DNA of 5,946 bases from positions 1-5,946 of the forward strand of contig JAHIZC010000073.1 in NCBI GenBank assembly GCA_018814745.1. The letters are read 5' to 3'. The stretch's first letter is position 1. Every line of letters starts with the position of its first letter. Below the pieces are notes generated by a model, which did no database searches, was not told the origin of the DNA, and was given only the letters and a program-made list of their open reading frames with translations. This document shows positions 1 to 4,478 of this stretch, piece after piece. Both the position numbers and the translations under genes were made by a program. This DNA is from Candidatus Omnitrophota bacterium. GTDB taxonomy: Bacteria > Omnitrophota > Gorgyraeia > Gygaellales > Profunditerraquicolaceae.

Positions 1-1
1 A

Positions 2-112
2 TATAGATTTGTTGAGCCAAGGAAGGGGAGGCTTGCTTGCGGTAAAGCTGGTATTGGCTGCTTGGCAGAAGTAGAAAATATTATTAAAGAAGTCAAAAAA
101 TATCTGCATTAA
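2..112 (+). CDS. C-terminal fragment of an unrecognised protein
   Basis: An open frame enters from the left edge and ends at TAA 110-112, leaving 36 codons. The visible end contains RLACGKAGIGCLAEVENI and finishes EVKKYLH. It has two cysteines (in LACGK and IGCLAE), about 7 residues apart, and a charged helical tail. I do not recognise the family. The cysteines could belong to a metal or Fe-S site, but that is speculation. No second frame is open through this stretch, and the stop lies 58 nt before tRNA-Cys, so the gene could be upstream on the same transcript. Its start is outside the window. Confidence 0.55.
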   Translation, partial: YRFVEPRKGRLACGKAGIGCLAEVENIIKEVKKYLH

Positions 113-129
113 TGCAAATATTTTTTGAT

Positions 130-150
130 CCCGGGGCAATGTGCCGCGGG
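130..150 (+). other. Imperfect hairpin between the upstream gene and tRNA-Cys
   Basis: Positions 130-138 (CCCGGGGCA) pair with 142-150 (TGCCGCGGG) in 8 of 9 positions; the exception is G134 opposite G146. The loop is ATG. AAAAAG follows rather than a T run, so this is not a canonical intrinsic terminator. It may be a processing or pausing structure ahead of the tRNA cluster. The structure is visible in the sequence; the role is unknown. Confidence 0.35.
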
Positions 151-170
151 AAAAAGACTGTTTGACATAT

Positions 171-245
171 GGCGCGGTAGCCAAGTAGAAAGGCGGTGGT
201 CTGCAAAACCATTATGCGTGGGTGCAAATCCCACCCGCGCCTCCA
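171..245 (+). tRNA. tRNA-Cys (anticodon GCA), CCA encoded
   Basis: A full cloverleaf can be folded. The acceptor GGCGCGG (171-177) pairs perfectly with CCGCGCC (235-241), U73 is the usual cysteine discriminator, and CCA is encoded at 243-245. The anticodon stem is 196-200/208-212, with loop CTGCAAA and anticodon GCA at 203-205. The T stem is GTGGG/CCCAC. Two normally invariant positions deviate. The D loop reads AGTAGAA, so position 18 is A instead of G. The T loop is TGCAAAT, so position 55 is G instead of U. G18 and U55 normally form a tertiary pair, so both partners are changed. Identity is secure; full function is less certain. Confidence 0.93.
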
Positions 246-251
246 GATAAA

Positions 252-1064
252 ATGCCACAGAAAAGAAAAGACTTAAAACTCCAAGGCCCTAATCTTTGGT
301 ATCTCATAGGGCTGATTACAAGCGATGGATGTTTGTCTATCGATGGACGACACATTAATATTACATCGAAAGACCACAAATTCTTAGAGAAATTGAATGA
401 TTATTTTAAAATAGCATGTAAAATAGGGATTAAGAATAAAGAAAAAATAAACCAGGCATATTTTGTAGATTTTTCTAATAAAAATCTTTATGAGTTTTTG
501 CTATCTATAGGATTAACACCAAACAAATCCCTGAATTTAAAAGCACTCGATGTGCCTCAAGAATTTTTTGTTGATTTTTTGAGAGGAGTTATCGATGGAG
601 ATGGTTCATTACGCAGCTGGTTACACCCGACTAACCTACACGAACAATGGTCTTTAAGGATTACTTCGGCTTCAAAAATATTTATAAAGTGGCTTAGTAA
701 TAAAATAGAGGAATACCTAGGATGTAAAGGTAAAATTTATTCTGAACTTAGGCAGAATCGCAATAATTTTATTTATACATTGAAATACGGTAAGATTGCT
801 GCCAAAAAGATATTACAAGATTGCTATTATAAGGATGCCTTTGCTTTAGATAGGAAGATAAAGCTAGCTGATAAGTGCCTTGATTCATATAGGGGTTGGG
901 ATAGAAGTAAGACGGTTCTTAATAACGATATATTCGCCGGGGTGTCGAAACTGGAAAACGAACGAGACTTAAAATCTCGCGTCCGCAAGGACTTGTGGGT
1001 TCAACTCCCTCCCCCGGCACAAGGCAAGGGGCGGTTAGCTCAGTTGGTTAGAGTATCACGTTGA
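252..1064 (+). CDS. LAGLIDADG homing endonuclease running through two tRNA genes
   Basis: A site-specific DNA endonuclease of the two-motif, single-chain LAGLIDADG class. Motif 1 is LIGLITSDG (residues 18-26) and motif 2 is FLRGVIDGDG (109-118). The terminal acidic residues D25 and D117 are the expected metal-binding positions. The chosen ATG lies 6 nt after the encoded CCA of tRNA-Cys and has no Shine-Dalgarno. An in-frame GTG at 222 is inside the T arm of that tRNA and is less likely. Residues 1-228 are ordinary endonuclease sequence. Codon 229 starts exactly at the first base of tRNA-Leu (936), and the last 42 residues are translated tRNA-Leu, spacer and tRNA-Val; TGA 1062-1064 lies in the tRNA-Val anticodon loop. 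The gene is visibly richer in A+T than thrS, as expected of an invader. It is not an intron ORF, because both flanking tRNAs are complete. Confidence 0.85.
   Translation: MPQKRKDLKLQGPNLWYLIGLITSDGCLSIDGRHINITSKDHKFLEKLNDYFKIACKIGIKNKEKINQAYFVDFSNKNLYEFLLSIGLTPNKSLNLKALDVPQEFFVDFLRGVIDGDGSLRSWLHPTNLHEQWSLRITSASKIFIKWLSNKIEEYLGCKGKIYSELRQNRNNFIYTLKYGKIAAKKILQDCYYKDAFALDRKIKLADKCLDSYRGWDRSKTVLNNDIFAGVSKLENERDLKSRVRKDLWVQLPPPAQGKGRLAQLVRVSR
936..1019 (+). tRNA. tRNA-Leu (anticodon UAA), no encoded CCA
   Basis: A class II tRNA. The acceptor GCCGGGG (936-942) pairs with CCCCGGC (1012-1018), with discriminator A1019. It has a 3-bp D stem (TCG/CGA) with GG at 953-954, and an anticodon stem CGAGA/TCTCG around loop CTTAAAA giving anticodon TAA (970-972). 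The long variable arm is GTCC-GCAA-GGAC, as expected for leucine. The T loop TTCAACT sits on a 5-bp stem with a T996/T1008-1010 region mismatch: GTGGG faces CCCTC, so one internal pair is U-U. CAA follows the discriminator where its neighbours encode CCA, so the tail must be added by a nucleotidyltransferase. The whole gene is also read as the C-terminal tail of the endonuclease frame. Confidence 0.93.
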
Positions 1065-1105
1065 CATCGTGAGGGCCACAGGTTCGAGTCCTGTACCGCC
1101 CACCA
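1029..1105 (+). tRNA. tRNA-Val (anticodon GAC), CCA encoded
   Basis: A standard class I cloverleaf. The acceptor GGGCGGT (1029-1035) pairs with ACCGCCC (1095-1101), the discriminator is A1102 and CCA is 1103-1105. The D arm is GCTC-AGTTGGTTA-GAGT. The anticodon stem TCACG/CGTGA encloses TTGACAT with anticodon GAC at 1063-1065. The T arm is ACAGG-TTCGAGT-CCTGT. It begins 9 nt after tRNA-Leu, so the two are almost certainly processed from one transcript. U33-G34-A35 of the anticodon loop forms the TGA that ends the endonuclease frame. Confidence 0.96.
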
Positions 1106-1126
1106 GTTTTTACGAAGTAAAAACTG
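1104..1126 (+). other. 10-bp perfect hairpin at the tRNA-Val 3' end
   Basis: CAGTTTTTAC (1104-1113) pairs perfectly with GTAAAAACTG (1117-1126) around a GAA loop. It starts in the last two bases of the tRNA-Val CCA. No T run follows, so it is a poor intrinsic terminator. It could guide 3' processing of the tRNA or reduce read-through into the genes at 1178 and 1906. Confidence 0.5.
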
Positions 1127-1162
1127 ATCCCGAGCTTCGGTTGACAAAGCTGCTAGTAAGCG

Positions 1163-1168
1163 AGGAGG
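1163..1168 (+). promoter_or_regulatory. Strong Shine-Dalgarno (AGGAGG), probably the original thrS site
   Basis: AGGAGG lies 9 nt before the ATG at 1178. That ATG opens MNLDT-LRHSCSH, a good ThrRS N-terminus, but the frame then diverges into an unrelated exported protein. The second thrS start at 1906 has only a weak GGGGA about 13 nt upstream. I infer that this strong site served thrS before the insertion. Confidence 0.8.
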
Positions 1169-1177
1169 CAGAAAACT

Positions 1178-1903
1178 ATGAATTTAGATACTTTACGACA
1201 TTCTTGTTCGCATGAAAATAAAAAAATAAACATAACTGTTCTCTCTATTAGTTTCGTCCTGGTTTTATTATCCATAATTAGCTATGCTGCCGATCTCTCT
1301 TTTAATTTAATTGTAAAGAAAGTAGAAAATGAATATTTCTTATTCGACGGCGATAATAAAATGCAGAAAGTAGAACCGGTAGAAAAATATACAGGCAAAG
1401 AATCAGAGTACAAGTTTATACATCTTCGACCAAAACAGGGAGTAGAGTTTAGGTATTTCGTTGAGCATACGGCAGGAAGTGATTTAATCGGATTTACTGC
1501 CAGTAGCTATAAAGATGTATATGCGGTCGTCAATAGAGACAATGCCGCATATTTTTTCGAACCCATAGATACTAAAGATAAAGCATACGAGTATGCAATT
1601 TTTGTAAGATATGGATTGGGAAGCAATGTTTACGAGAAAGACTTCGGCCGAGAAATAAAAGATAAGGATGATTTTGACAATATGCTATCCAAGATGTCCG
1701 AAGTCACGATTTATAAACAGCCAGTAATTTATTCTCATAGCGTAGAGAAAAAAGATGATTTTTTTGTTGTAGAGAGACTCTCTTTTCATGTATCAGGTTA
1801 CGAGAGAATAGTATATACAAAATATAAAATAACTCCTACGGGCGAATTTTCTATATCGGTAGAGGAAAAAATTGCCGCAGGTAAAACGGGGATACAATTT
1901 TAA
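1178..1903 (+). CDS. Predicted exported protein of unknown family, fused to a ThrRS start
   Basis: A protein of 241 residues with no family I recognise. Residues 1-12 (MNLDTLRHSCSH) are a ThrRS N-terminus. After them come basic residues (K15, K16), a hydrophobic stretch at about 19-36 and SYA-AD at 35-39, which resembles a Sec signal peptide cleaved after A37. The mature part (about 200 residues) is polar, rich in Tyr, Lys and Asp, and has no cysteine, no second membrane segment and no recognisable nuclease, integrase or transposase motif. It looks like a secreted or periplasmic beta-rich protein, but this is inference. The base composition is visibly more AT-rich than thrS. It uses the strong AGGAGG at 1163 and stops 2 nt before the thrS ATG, so the two genes are probably translationally coupled. 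No in-frame ATG lies between the borrowed start and the signal peptide, so the gene depends on the ThrRS start codon as it now sits. Confidence 0.75.
   Translation: MNLDTLRHSCSHENKKINITVLSISFVLVLLSIISYAADLSFNLIVKKVENEYFLFDGDNKMQKVEPVEKYTGKESEYKFIHLRPKQGVEFRYFVEHTAGSDLIGFTASSYKDVYAVVNRDNAAYFFEPIDTKDKAYEYAIFVRYGLGSNVYEKDFGREIKDKDDFDNMLSKMSEVTIYKQPVIYSHSVEKKDDFFVVERLSFHVSGYERIVYTKYKITPTGEFSISVEEKIAAGKTGIQF
1193..1214 (+). repeat. 22-bp direct repeat, upstream copy
   Basis: Starts TTACGACATT and ends TTCGCATG; identical at all 22 positions to 1921-1942. It encodes LRHSCSH in the same frame, 15 nt after an ATG in both copies. The flanks differ at once on both sides (T1192 against A1920, A1215 against T1943), so the repeat has sharp ends. 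Confidence 0.95.
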
Positions 1904-1920
1904 ATATGGAACTATCGGTA
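1193..1920 (+). mobile_element. Candidate 728-bp start-swapping insertion at the 5' end of thrS
   Basis: One copy of the 22-bp repeat plus the exported-protein body, a new ATG-GAA-CTA-TCG-GTA start module, and then the second repeat copy. Joining the outer flanks across one repeat copy gives MNLDT-LRHSCSH-VMAQAV, an uninterrupted ThrRS with a strong Shine-Dalgarno. Joining the inner flanks (a circle) would place the start module 1906-1920 in frame with the exported-protein gene. This exchange of 5' ends resembles integrative elements that enter the start of a host gene and replace it, such as SXT/R391 at prfC. No integrase and no terminal inverted repeats are visible, so it would need an enzyme supplied in trans or be a remnant. 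A plain duplication plus insertion is the main alternative. Confidence 0.45.
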
Positions 1921-3720
1921 TTACGACATTCTTGTTCGCATGTGATGGCGCAAGCTGTAAAAGAGCTTTGGCCTGAGGTCAAATTAGGTATTGGCCCCTC
2001 TATCGAGGACGGCTTTTATTATGATTTTGACACTTCGACTGCGCTCAGTGCAGGCAAAAAAGATCCGTTTACCGACGAGGATTTAGCCGGTATAGAGAAA
2101 AAGATGCAGGAGATTATCGCCAAGAATGAGAAATTTATCCGCGAGGAGCTCTCCAAGAAGGATGCTCTGGCGTTATTCAGGAAACTAAAGGAAGATTATA
2201 AGATCGAGTTAATCAATAGAATTCCCGATGATAAAATCTCGATTTATCATAGCGGGAAAAAATTCCTGGATTTATGCCGCGGCCCGCACGTTGAGTCAAC
2301 GGGCCAAGTTAAGGCGTTTAAATTATTATCCGTAGCCGGTGCGTATTGGCACGGCATAGAGACGAATCCGATGCTGCAGCGCATCTACGGCACCTGCTTT
2401 GAAACAGAAAAAGAAGTAAAGGAATATTTAGACAATCTCCAGGAACAGAAGAAGCGCGACCATAGAAAATTAGGGCCTGCTTTAGAGTTCTTTGATATTT
2501 ATCATGAAGAAGCCGGGCCGGGTTTAGTATTTTATCATCCTAAAGGGGCGTTAGTGCGTACGCTGATCGAAAATTATGAAAGAGAGGAACATTTAAAGCG
2601 CGGTTATCAGCTCGTAATCACCCCGCACATTATGCAAGCAGAGCTTTGGAAGACCTCCGGCCACTACGACTATTACCGGGAGAATATGTATACCTTTAAA
2701 ATAGAAGATAAAGAATTTGTCTTAAAGCCGATGAATTGCCCGGGGCATATGCTGATATATAAGTCAAAGATTCGCAGTTACAGGGATCTGCCTCTGCGTT
2801 TGTTTGAGTTGGGCACGGTTTATCGTCATGAAAAAACCGGGGTATTGCATGGATTATTGCGCGTACGCGGTTTTACTCAGGACGATGCGCACATCTTTTG
2901 CATGCCGGAACAATTACGCACTGAGATAAAATCAGTGATCGAGTTTGTCTTTGATATGATGAAGGTATTTGGTTTTAAGGACGTGAGGGTTGAATTAAGT
3001 ACGCGCCCTGAGAAATATATCGGCTCAGATGATGATTGGAAGCGCGCAACCGATGCCCTTGAGGGCGCTTTGAGGGAAAAAGAATTAGAATATGATATTA
3101 ACGCAGGGGAAGGAGCATTCTACGGGCCGAAGATTGATATCAAGTTAAAGGATGCCCTGAAAAGATCCTGGCAGTGTGCTACTATTCAATGTGATTTTTC
3201 CATACCGAAAAGATTTGCTCTTACTTATGTTGATTCTCAGGGTAAAGAGAATCAGCCGATCATGATCCATCGGGTTTTATTGGGCAGCCTCGAGCGTTTT
3301 ATCGGCGCATTGATTGAACATTATAATGGGGAGCTTCCTTTGTGGCTTGCGCCGACACAGGTGTTGATCATCCCGATTCACCCCGTTAGAGGCAAGGTAC
3401 CGCAGGTGACTGACGGCTGCCTTCGGCAGCCTGCCTCTAACGGGGTAAAAGATACTCTGCAGGAGTATGCACTGAAGGTCAAAGAGGAACTTGCGAATAA
3501 TGCGTTGAGGGTAGAGATCGATAATCGTAAGGAGACCCTGGATAAAAGGATACGCAATGCCGAATTAAATAAGATACCCTATTGTTTGATCGTCGGAGAG
3601 CGCGAAGCACAGGCAGGCAAGGTCTCAGTAAGAAAAAAAGGCAAAGGTGATACCGGCGCAGTAGGATTGGATGAGTTTATAACTAAAATAAAAGAGGAAA
3701 TACTGAATAAAGTATGCTAA
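1906..3720 (+). CDS. thrS: Threonyl-tRNA synthetase lacking the TGS domain
   Basis: Charges tRNA-Thr with threonine and edits mischarged serine. Its 604 residues start directly in the editing domain: HSCSH (H8, H12) and DLCRGPH (C124, H128) match the E. coli editing residues H73, H77, C182 and H186. The class II core follows: motif 1 ending at TPHIM, motif 2 around RHEKTGVLHG, and motif 3 IHRVLLGSLERF. Zinc ligands C278, H329 and H455 have exactly the spacing of E. coli C334, H385 and H511. The anticodon-binding domain follows, with VLIIPI near its start. Two stretches look added: residues about 43-50, and 492-514, which is encoded by a palindromic repeat. The N-terminal TGS domain (about 60 residues in E. 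coli) is absent, and a tRNA lies just upstream of both candidate starts. The present ATG has a weak Shine-Dalgarno and follows the preceding stop by 2 nt, so coupling is likely. Confidence 0.96.
   Translation: MELSVLRHSCSHVMAQAVKELWPEVKLGIGPSIEDGFYYDFDTSTALSAGKKDPFTDEDLAGIEKKMQEIIAKNEKFIREELSKKDALALFRKLKEDYKIELINRIPDDKISIYHSGKKFLDLCRGPHVESTGQVKAFKLLSVAGAYWHGIETNPMLQRIYGTCFETEKEVKEYLDNLQEQKKRDHRKLGPALEFFDIYHEEAGPGLVFYHPKGALVRTLIENYEREEHLKRGYQLVITPHIMQAELWKTSGHYDYYRENMYTFKIEDKEFVLKPMNCPGHMLIYKSKIRSYRDLPLRLFELGTVYRHEKTGVLHGLLRVRGFTQDDAHIFCMPEQLRTEIKSVIEFVFDMMKVFGFKDVRVELSTRPEKYIGSDDDWKRATDALEGALREKELEYDINAGEGAFYGPKIDIKLKDALKRSWQCATIQCDFSIPKRFALTYVDSQGKENQPIMIHRVLLGSLERFIGALIEHYNGELPLWLAPTQVLIIPIHPVRGKVPQVTDGCLRQPASNGVKDTLQEYALKVKEELANNALRVEIDNRKETLDKRIRNAELNKIPYCLIVGEREAQAGKVSVRKKGKGDTGAVGLDEFITKIKEEILNKVC
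1921..1942 (+). repeat. 22-bp direct repeat, downstream copy
   Basis: Exact copy of 1193-1214, here at codons 6-12 of thrS. It encodes the HxxxH half of the ThrRS editing site, one of the most conserved blocks of the gene, which would make it a stable target for an insertion. Confidence 0.95.
2032..2054 (+). repeat. Possible short dispersed repeat inside thrS
   Basis: The stretch starting ACTTCGACTG and ending AGTGCAGG encodes TSTALSAG between DFD and the KKDPFTDEDL helix. It contains ACTG-CGCT-CAGT and CTGC...GCAG inverted pairs. The distance from H12 to C124 is 7 residues longer than the matching distance in E. coli ThrRS (H77 to C182). It resembles TTCGAC...CTCAG motifs that I associate with dispersed repeats in environmental genomes. 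A normal loop variation cannot be excluded. Confidence 0.3.
3380..3446 (+). repeat. Palindromic element inside the thrS reading frame
   Basis: ACCCCGTTAGAGGCA (3380-3394) is perfectly complementary to TGCCTCTAACGGGGT (3432-3446), a 15-bp outer stem. Against its right arm sits an inner 7-bp hairpin, GGCTGCC-TTC-GGCAGCC (3415-3431). The element is translated in frame as ThrRS residues 492-514 (from H-PVRGK to SNGV), between PIH and KDTLQEYA, where ThrRS normally has only a few residues. About 22 extra residues agree with the protein being 18 residues longer than expected from the E. coli offset. It is similar in concept to protein-coding palindromic elements such as Rickettsia RPEs. Confidence 0.85.
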
Positions 3721-3724
3721 CAGT

Positions 3725-3850
3725 GGATATCAGGCTATCAGGAGATCAGGGTGCGGGGTATCGGGAGATTGGGGTATTAGGTAAAATAAGAAAAGCTGAT
3801 ATCCTAATATCCTTATACCCAGTACCCAATAACCCAATACCCTGATAACC
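3725..3850 (+). repeat. Long imperfect inverted repeat of 7-8 bp units between thrS and infC
   Basis: The left arm (3725-3782) is a run of degenerate octamers such as AGGCTATC, AGGAGATC, GGGGTATC and GGGGTATT. The right arm (about 3796-3850) has the same units in the opposite orientation (CTGATATC, CTAATATC, CAATAACC). GGATATCAGG at the left edge matches the complement of CCTGATAACC at the right edge in 9 of 10 positions, so the whole block can fold into a hairpin of about 50 bp with mismatches. It fills the gap after thrS, so it may reduce read-through. I see no gene in it; the minus-strand open frame here is low-complexity translation of the repeat. Confidence 0.75.
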
Positions 3851-3884
3851 GCAGTTAACATTGTTACATAAACACATTATACAA

Positions 3885-3890
3885 AGGAGG
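3885..3890 (+). promoter_or_regulatory. infC Shine-Dalgarno that fixes an AUA start
   Basis: AAAGGAGG (3883-3890) is a near-perfect anti-16S match. It lies 8 nt before ATA 3899-3901. The in-frame GTG at 3890 overlaps the Shine-Dalgarno itself and cannot use it. No ATG, GTG or TTG occurs in frame at proper spacing, so AUA is the best start. Confidence 0.8.
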
Positions 3891-3898
3891 TGGTCACT

Positions 3899-4405
3899 AT
3901 AAAACAGTTTATCCGTGTTAATGAGAGGATTCGCATACCGCAAGTTAGAGTTATTGGCCCGCAAGGGGATCAGTTGGGAGTAATGGAGACGCAAAAAGCG
4001 CTCGGCCTGGCTAATCAATACGAATTAGACCTGGTGGAGGTTGCGCCAACTGCTAAACCGCCCGTGTGCCGGATCATTGACTTCAGCAAATTCAAATATG
4101 ATCAGGCGAAGAAAGAACGCGAGGCCAAAAAACATCAACAACAAGGAAAACTTAAAGAGATACGCTTGAGGCCCAATATTGACGAGCATGATTTCCAGAC
4201 CAAAGTGAAGCACACGATTTTGTTTCTGCAGAAGAAAGACAAGGTGAAGGTGAGCCTTTTCTTCCGCGGCAGGCAGATGGAGCATCTTGATCTGGGCAGA
4301 AAGCTTTTGGATAAATTTATCACCGATACACAGCACGACGGACAGGTAGATAAGCCGCCCGCCTTGGAAGGACGGATTATTTCTTTTGTGCTTAGCCCTA
4401 AATAA
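3899..4405 (+). CDS. infC: Translation initiation factor IF-3 with a non-canonical AUA start
   Basis: IF-3 binds the 30S subunit, prevents premature 50S joining and proofreads the start codon and initiator tRNA. The 168-residue product has the usual two-domain layout. The N domain opens FIRVNERIRIPQVRVIG and contains APTAKPPVCRIIDF. A lysine-rich linker helix (KYDQAKKEREAKKHQ) follows, then the C domain with KEIRLRPNIDEHDF, KVKVSLFFRGRQM and the closing FVLSPK. The length is typical. The start is ATA 8 nt after a strong Shine-Dalgarno. E. coli infC uses AUU, which IF-3 itself discriminates against to hold its own level in check, so an AUA here is likely to serve the same feedback. The gene sits between thrS and rpmI, the common bacterial order. 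Confidence 0.96.
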   Translation: MKQFIRVNERIRIPQVRVIGPQGDQLGVMETQKALGLANQYELDLVEVAPTAKPPVCRIIDFSKFKYDQAKKEREAKKHQQQGKLKEIRLRPNIDEHDFQTKVKHTILFLQKKDKVKVSLFFRGRQMEHLDLGRKLLDKFITDTQHDGQVDKPPALEGRIISFVLSPK

Positions 4406-4427
4406 GCAGACGCTGTAACCATTAACC

Positions 4428-4465
4428 GGAGGGCTATAACTTACGTTGTGGAAAACGTAAGTTAT
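4428..4465 (+). promoter_or_regulatory. Shine-Dalgarno followed by a 12-bp hairpin ahead of rpmI
   Basis: GGAGGG (4428-4433) lies 45 nt before the rpmI ATG, far too distant in linear form. Between them, ATAACTTACGTT (4436-4447) and AACGTAAGTTAT (4454-4465) form a perfect 12-bp stem with loop GTGGAA. Folding shortens the distance to about 15 nt. In E. coli, L20 represses rpmI-rplT through structured RNA in this region, so this is a candidate L20 or translational control element. The hairpin is directly seen; the regulation is inferred. Confidence 0.6.
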
Positions 4466-4478
4466 CTGCTCATTTAAA

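Noticed and set aside
162..167. TTGACA as a -35 box for the tRNA cluster
   Set aside because: It is only 3 nt before the mature tRNA-Cys, so a matching -10 would lie inside the tRNA; no good -10 is seen there.
222..251. GTG 222 as the start of the endonuclease
   Set aside because: It lies in the T arm of tRNA-Cys and the ten extra residues are translated tRNA; ATG 252 just after the tRNA is more plausible.
252..935. Endonuclease inside a group I intron of a tRNA
   Set aside because: tRNA-Cys and tRNA-Leu both fold completely on either side, so no tRNA is interrupted, and there is no room for intron core sequence.
1141..1146. TTGACA as a promoter before the gene at 1178
   Set aside because: At 16-18 nt downstream there is only the GGAGGC ribosome-binding region, with no -10-like sequence.
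1106..1177. T-box riboswitch upstream of thrS
   Set aside because: The gap is about 70 nt, lacks the T-box consensus and has no terminator with a T run.
3855..3883. TTAACA-17 nt-TATACA as the infC promoter
   Set aside because: The spacing is good, but transcription would begin at about 3890, at the end of the Shine-Dalgarno, losing it.
3890..3892. GTG 3890 as the infC start
   Set aside because: It overlaps the AGGAGG element and so has no ribosome-binding site of its own.
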